A stretch of 64,000 nt of DNA, from assembly GCF_008711325.1 (NCBI RefSeq), contig NZ_VXDB01000003.1, positions 124,001 through 188,000 of the forward strand, read 5' to 3'. This document shows positions 62,465 through 64,000 of this stretch, piece by piece (positions within the stretch are counted from its first letter, which is position 1; every line of letters starts with the position of its first letter). The notes beneath the pieces were generated by a model, which did no database searches, was not told where the DNA came from, and worked only from the letters and a program-made list of their open reading frames with translations. The stretch is from Roseibium sediminis (GTDB taxonomy: Bacteria; Pseudomonadota; Alphaproteobacteria; Rhizobiales; Stappiaceae). The position numbers and the translations under genes were made by a program.

Positions 62465-63739
62465 TCAAGAACGGTTGAGCCAGTCCGGAATGCGGTCCAG
62501 CGCGATCAAATCCTCGTAGCTTGTACGGGGACGGATGACCGCAAACTCGTCTTTATTGACAAGGACCTCGGGAATCAAAAGCCGAGAATTGTAGGTTCCG
62601 GCCTGAACGGCGCCATAGGCTCCGGCAGAGTAAACCGCCAGAAGATCACCGGACTCCATTCGCGGCAGCTCACGCATCTGGGCAAGATAATCGCCGGTTT
62701 CGCAGACCGGTCCAACCACGTCTGCCGTCATGCGCGGAGTATCGGCCTCCGGCTCGCGCACGGGTCGCACCTCGTGATAGGCCTCATACAAAGTCGGGCG
62801 AATGAGATCGTTCATGGCCGCATCGACAATGAGGAAATGCTTGTTTTCTCCGTCCTTCAGGTAAATCACCTTGGAGACGAGAATACCCGCATTGCCAGCG
62901 ATCAGACGCCCCGGTTCGAAGATGATCTTGCAGTCAAGCTTTTCGACATGCTTCTTCACCACCTGAGCATAGGCGTCGGGATGCGGCGGTGGCGCGTTGT
63001 CCGTGACATAGGGAATGCCCAGCCCACCACCGAGATCAATATGATCAATCGCGTGGCCATCGGACCTCAGATCCCCGATCAGCTCACCCAGACGGGCAAA
63101 GGCATCATCAAACGGCTGCAGCTCTGTAATCTGCGAACCGATATGCATGTCAATACCGGAAACCTGAATGCCCGGCAGCTTGGCTGCATGGGCATACACT
63201 TCCCGCGCCCGGCGCCAGGAAATGCCGAACTTGTTCTCGGCCTTGCCAGTTGAAATCTTTGCGTGGGTTTTCGCATCGACATCCGGATTGATGCGCAGCG
63301 ACACGCGGGCCGTCTTGCCCATCTGGCTGGCAACACGGGAAAGTTGGTCCAGTTCCGGCTCGGATTCCACGTTGAAACAGAGAATATCCTCGTTCAGCGC
63401 GTAAGCCTGTTCAGCTTCAGTTTTGCCCACGCCGGAAAAGAGGATCTTGTTTGCCGGAACACCGGCCGCCCGTGCCCGGCGCAGCTCGCCTTCCGAGACG
63501 ACATCCATGCCAGCGCCCAGATCTCCGAGCGTGCGAAGGACCGCCTGATTGGAATTCGCCTTCATCGCATAGCAGACAAGGGTGGGAATGCCTGTGAAGG
63601 CGGAGGAAAAGACCTCGTAATGCCGTGTGAGCGTAGCCGTCGAATAACAATAGAACGGAGTTCCGACTTCCGCAGCAATCTCTTCAACGGACACGTCTTC
63701 GGCATGCAGGACGCCGTCTTTATACTGAAAATGATGCAC
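62465..63739 (-). CDS. lysA: Diaminopimelate decarboxylase
   Basis: A 424-residue PLP enzyme that makes lysine from meso-diaminopimelate. The PLP lysine is Lys60 (VCYAMKANSNQAV). DIHIGSQI-type sequence (DMHIGSQITEL), the Gly-rich DLGGGLGIPY loop and EPGRLIAGNAG bind the cofactor phosphate; the catalytic Cys is in PVCETGDYLA. It lies 54 bases downstream of lptM, the arrangement common in proteobacteria (argH-lptM-lysA). Confidence 0.97.
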   Translation of the reverse strand: MHHFQYKDGVLHAEDVSVEEIAAEVGTPFYCYSTATLTRHYEVFSSAFTGIPTLVCYAMKANSNQAVLRTLGDLGAGMDVVSEGELRRARAAGVPANKILFSGVGKTEAEQAYALNEDILCFNVESEPELDQLSRVASQMGKTARVSLRINPDVDAKTHAKISTGKAENKFGISWRRAREVYAHAAKLPGIQVSGIDMHIGSQITELQPFDDAFARLGELIGDLRSDGHAIDHIDLGGGLGIPYVTDNAPPPHPDAYAQVVKKHVEKLDCKIIFEPGRLIAGNAGILVSKVIYLKDGENKHFLIVDAAMNDLIRPTLYEAYHEVRPVREPEADTPRMTADVVGPVCETGDYLAQMRELPRMESGDLLAVYSAGAYGAVQAGTYNSRLLIPEVLVNKDEFAVIRPRTSYEDLIALDRIPDWLNRS

Positions 63740-63793
63740 GAAGTTTGTCTCGCCGGGTCTAGAAGCCGATCACTCTTGCCAATTTCGGGTTTG

Positions 63794-64000
63794 TCAGCGG
63801 ATCAGGAAGTCGAGGGGAAAGCTATTGGGTTTGGCATGGGCCGGTGCAGCAACGGGTTCTACAGCAACCCCATCGACGCTCTCCGTCACGCTCGTCTGTT
63901 CAGCAGCAGGTGCAGCCGGGATATCCAGCGGACCCTTGCGTCCGCAACCAGCAAGGAGAAGGGTTGCGGAAACAACTCCGGCCAAAAGAGCCTTGCCTAG
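63794..64000 (-). CDS. lptM: LPS-assembly lipoprotein LptM (YifL-like), 5' end outside the window
   Basis: A short lipoprotein that in E. coli aids LptD maturation. The visible part reads LGKALLAGVVSATLLLAGCGRKGPLD, here split as a signal core VVSATLLL and the lipobox LAGC, then GRKGPLDIP, the hallmark of LptM/YifL. The mature chain is a Pro/Ala-rich linker ending NSFPLDFLIR. The frame remains open to base 64000, so the start codon lies beyond the window. The neighbour lysA follows on the same strand. Confidence 0.88.
   Translation of the reverse strand, partial: LGKALLAGVVSATLLLAGCGRKGPLDIPAAPAAEQTSVTESVDGVAVEPVAAPAHAKPNSFPLDFLIR

Noticed and set aside
1..64000. CRISPR array, rRNA operon, intact insertion sequence or prophage
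   Set aside because: No regularly spaced repeats, no rRNA-like blocks, no transposase or phage structural genes were found on either strand.

Overview
The window reads as a housekeeping-rich stretch of chromosome from an alphaproteobacterium of the order Hyphomicrobiales (Rhizobiales). A marine or host-associated member of the Stappiaceae type (Roseibium/Labrenzia/Stappia-like) is my best guess. The basis is the 180-kDa-type NAD-glutamate dehydrogenase, the PhaR/PhaA/PhaB set, a CenR/OtpR regulator followed by a cyclic-nucleotide-binding protein, a CpdR-type response regulator, a DUF4175 (TIGR02302) protein, DUF1737, DUF1674 and DUF2125 proteins, TTAA-N7-TTAA CtrA-type boxes and a Rhizobiales-style intergenic palindrome. 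Genus placement is inference. I saw no rRNA, tRNA, CRISPR array, intact insertion sequence or prophage.

Layout. 1-1500: 3' part of a degenerate EAL-domain gene, a strong terminator, a CtrA-type box and a small conserved-looking gene. 1500-6400: multicopper oxidase, gamma-glutamyltransferase, GlcG/HbpS-like protein, GNAT acetyltransferase and phaR. 6400-9500: phaA-phaB and a YciB-type membrane protein. 9600-15000: small membrane protein, rpmF, FAD oxidoreductase, mtgA, cfa and an ispA-type prenyl synthase. 15000-18400: an AT-rich island holding two unrecognised, cysteine-free, polar proteins of 785 and 195 residues, each preceded by a perfect or near-perfect CtrA-type box. This is the most unusual part of the window. 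18400-24600: tyrC-hisC-chorismate mutase, methyltransferase and gloB back to back, small unknowns, and an AT-rich membrane gene. 24600-30200: dapF-mtaB-ftsY operon, L,D-transpeptidase facing away from the CenR/OtpR-type regulator and its cNMP-binding partner. 30200-41000: leuD, argC, an AhpD-like protein, the giant gdh, purH and a heparinase II/III protein. 41000-50000: rsmB, htpX, an SDHAF4-type assembly factor, then dapC-like-ftsK-lolA-ATP-grasp. 50000-55000: DUF1737, CitE-like lyase, YddG-like exporter, GNAT, DUF2125 and a ChaC-like cyclotransferase. 54300-59700: ftsE-ftsX-ydcF-plsC facing zinc-ribbon protein-hpt-cpdR across one CtrA-type box. 59700-64000: lptM-lysA-DUF4175.

How it fits together. 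Envelope growth and division recur throughout: ftsE/ftsX, ftsK, mtgA, an L,D-transpeptidase, the DAP/lysine genes dapF, a dapC-like gene and lysA, lolA, lptM, plsC, cfa and the CenR/OtpR-type regulator. Four perfect TTAA-N7-TTAA sites lie in intergenic DNA just upstream of gene starts, including ftsK and ftsE and the cpdR operon. This suggests that a sizeable part of the window follows the CtrA cell-cycle circuit, and that the unknown 785/195-residue pair may be under the same control.
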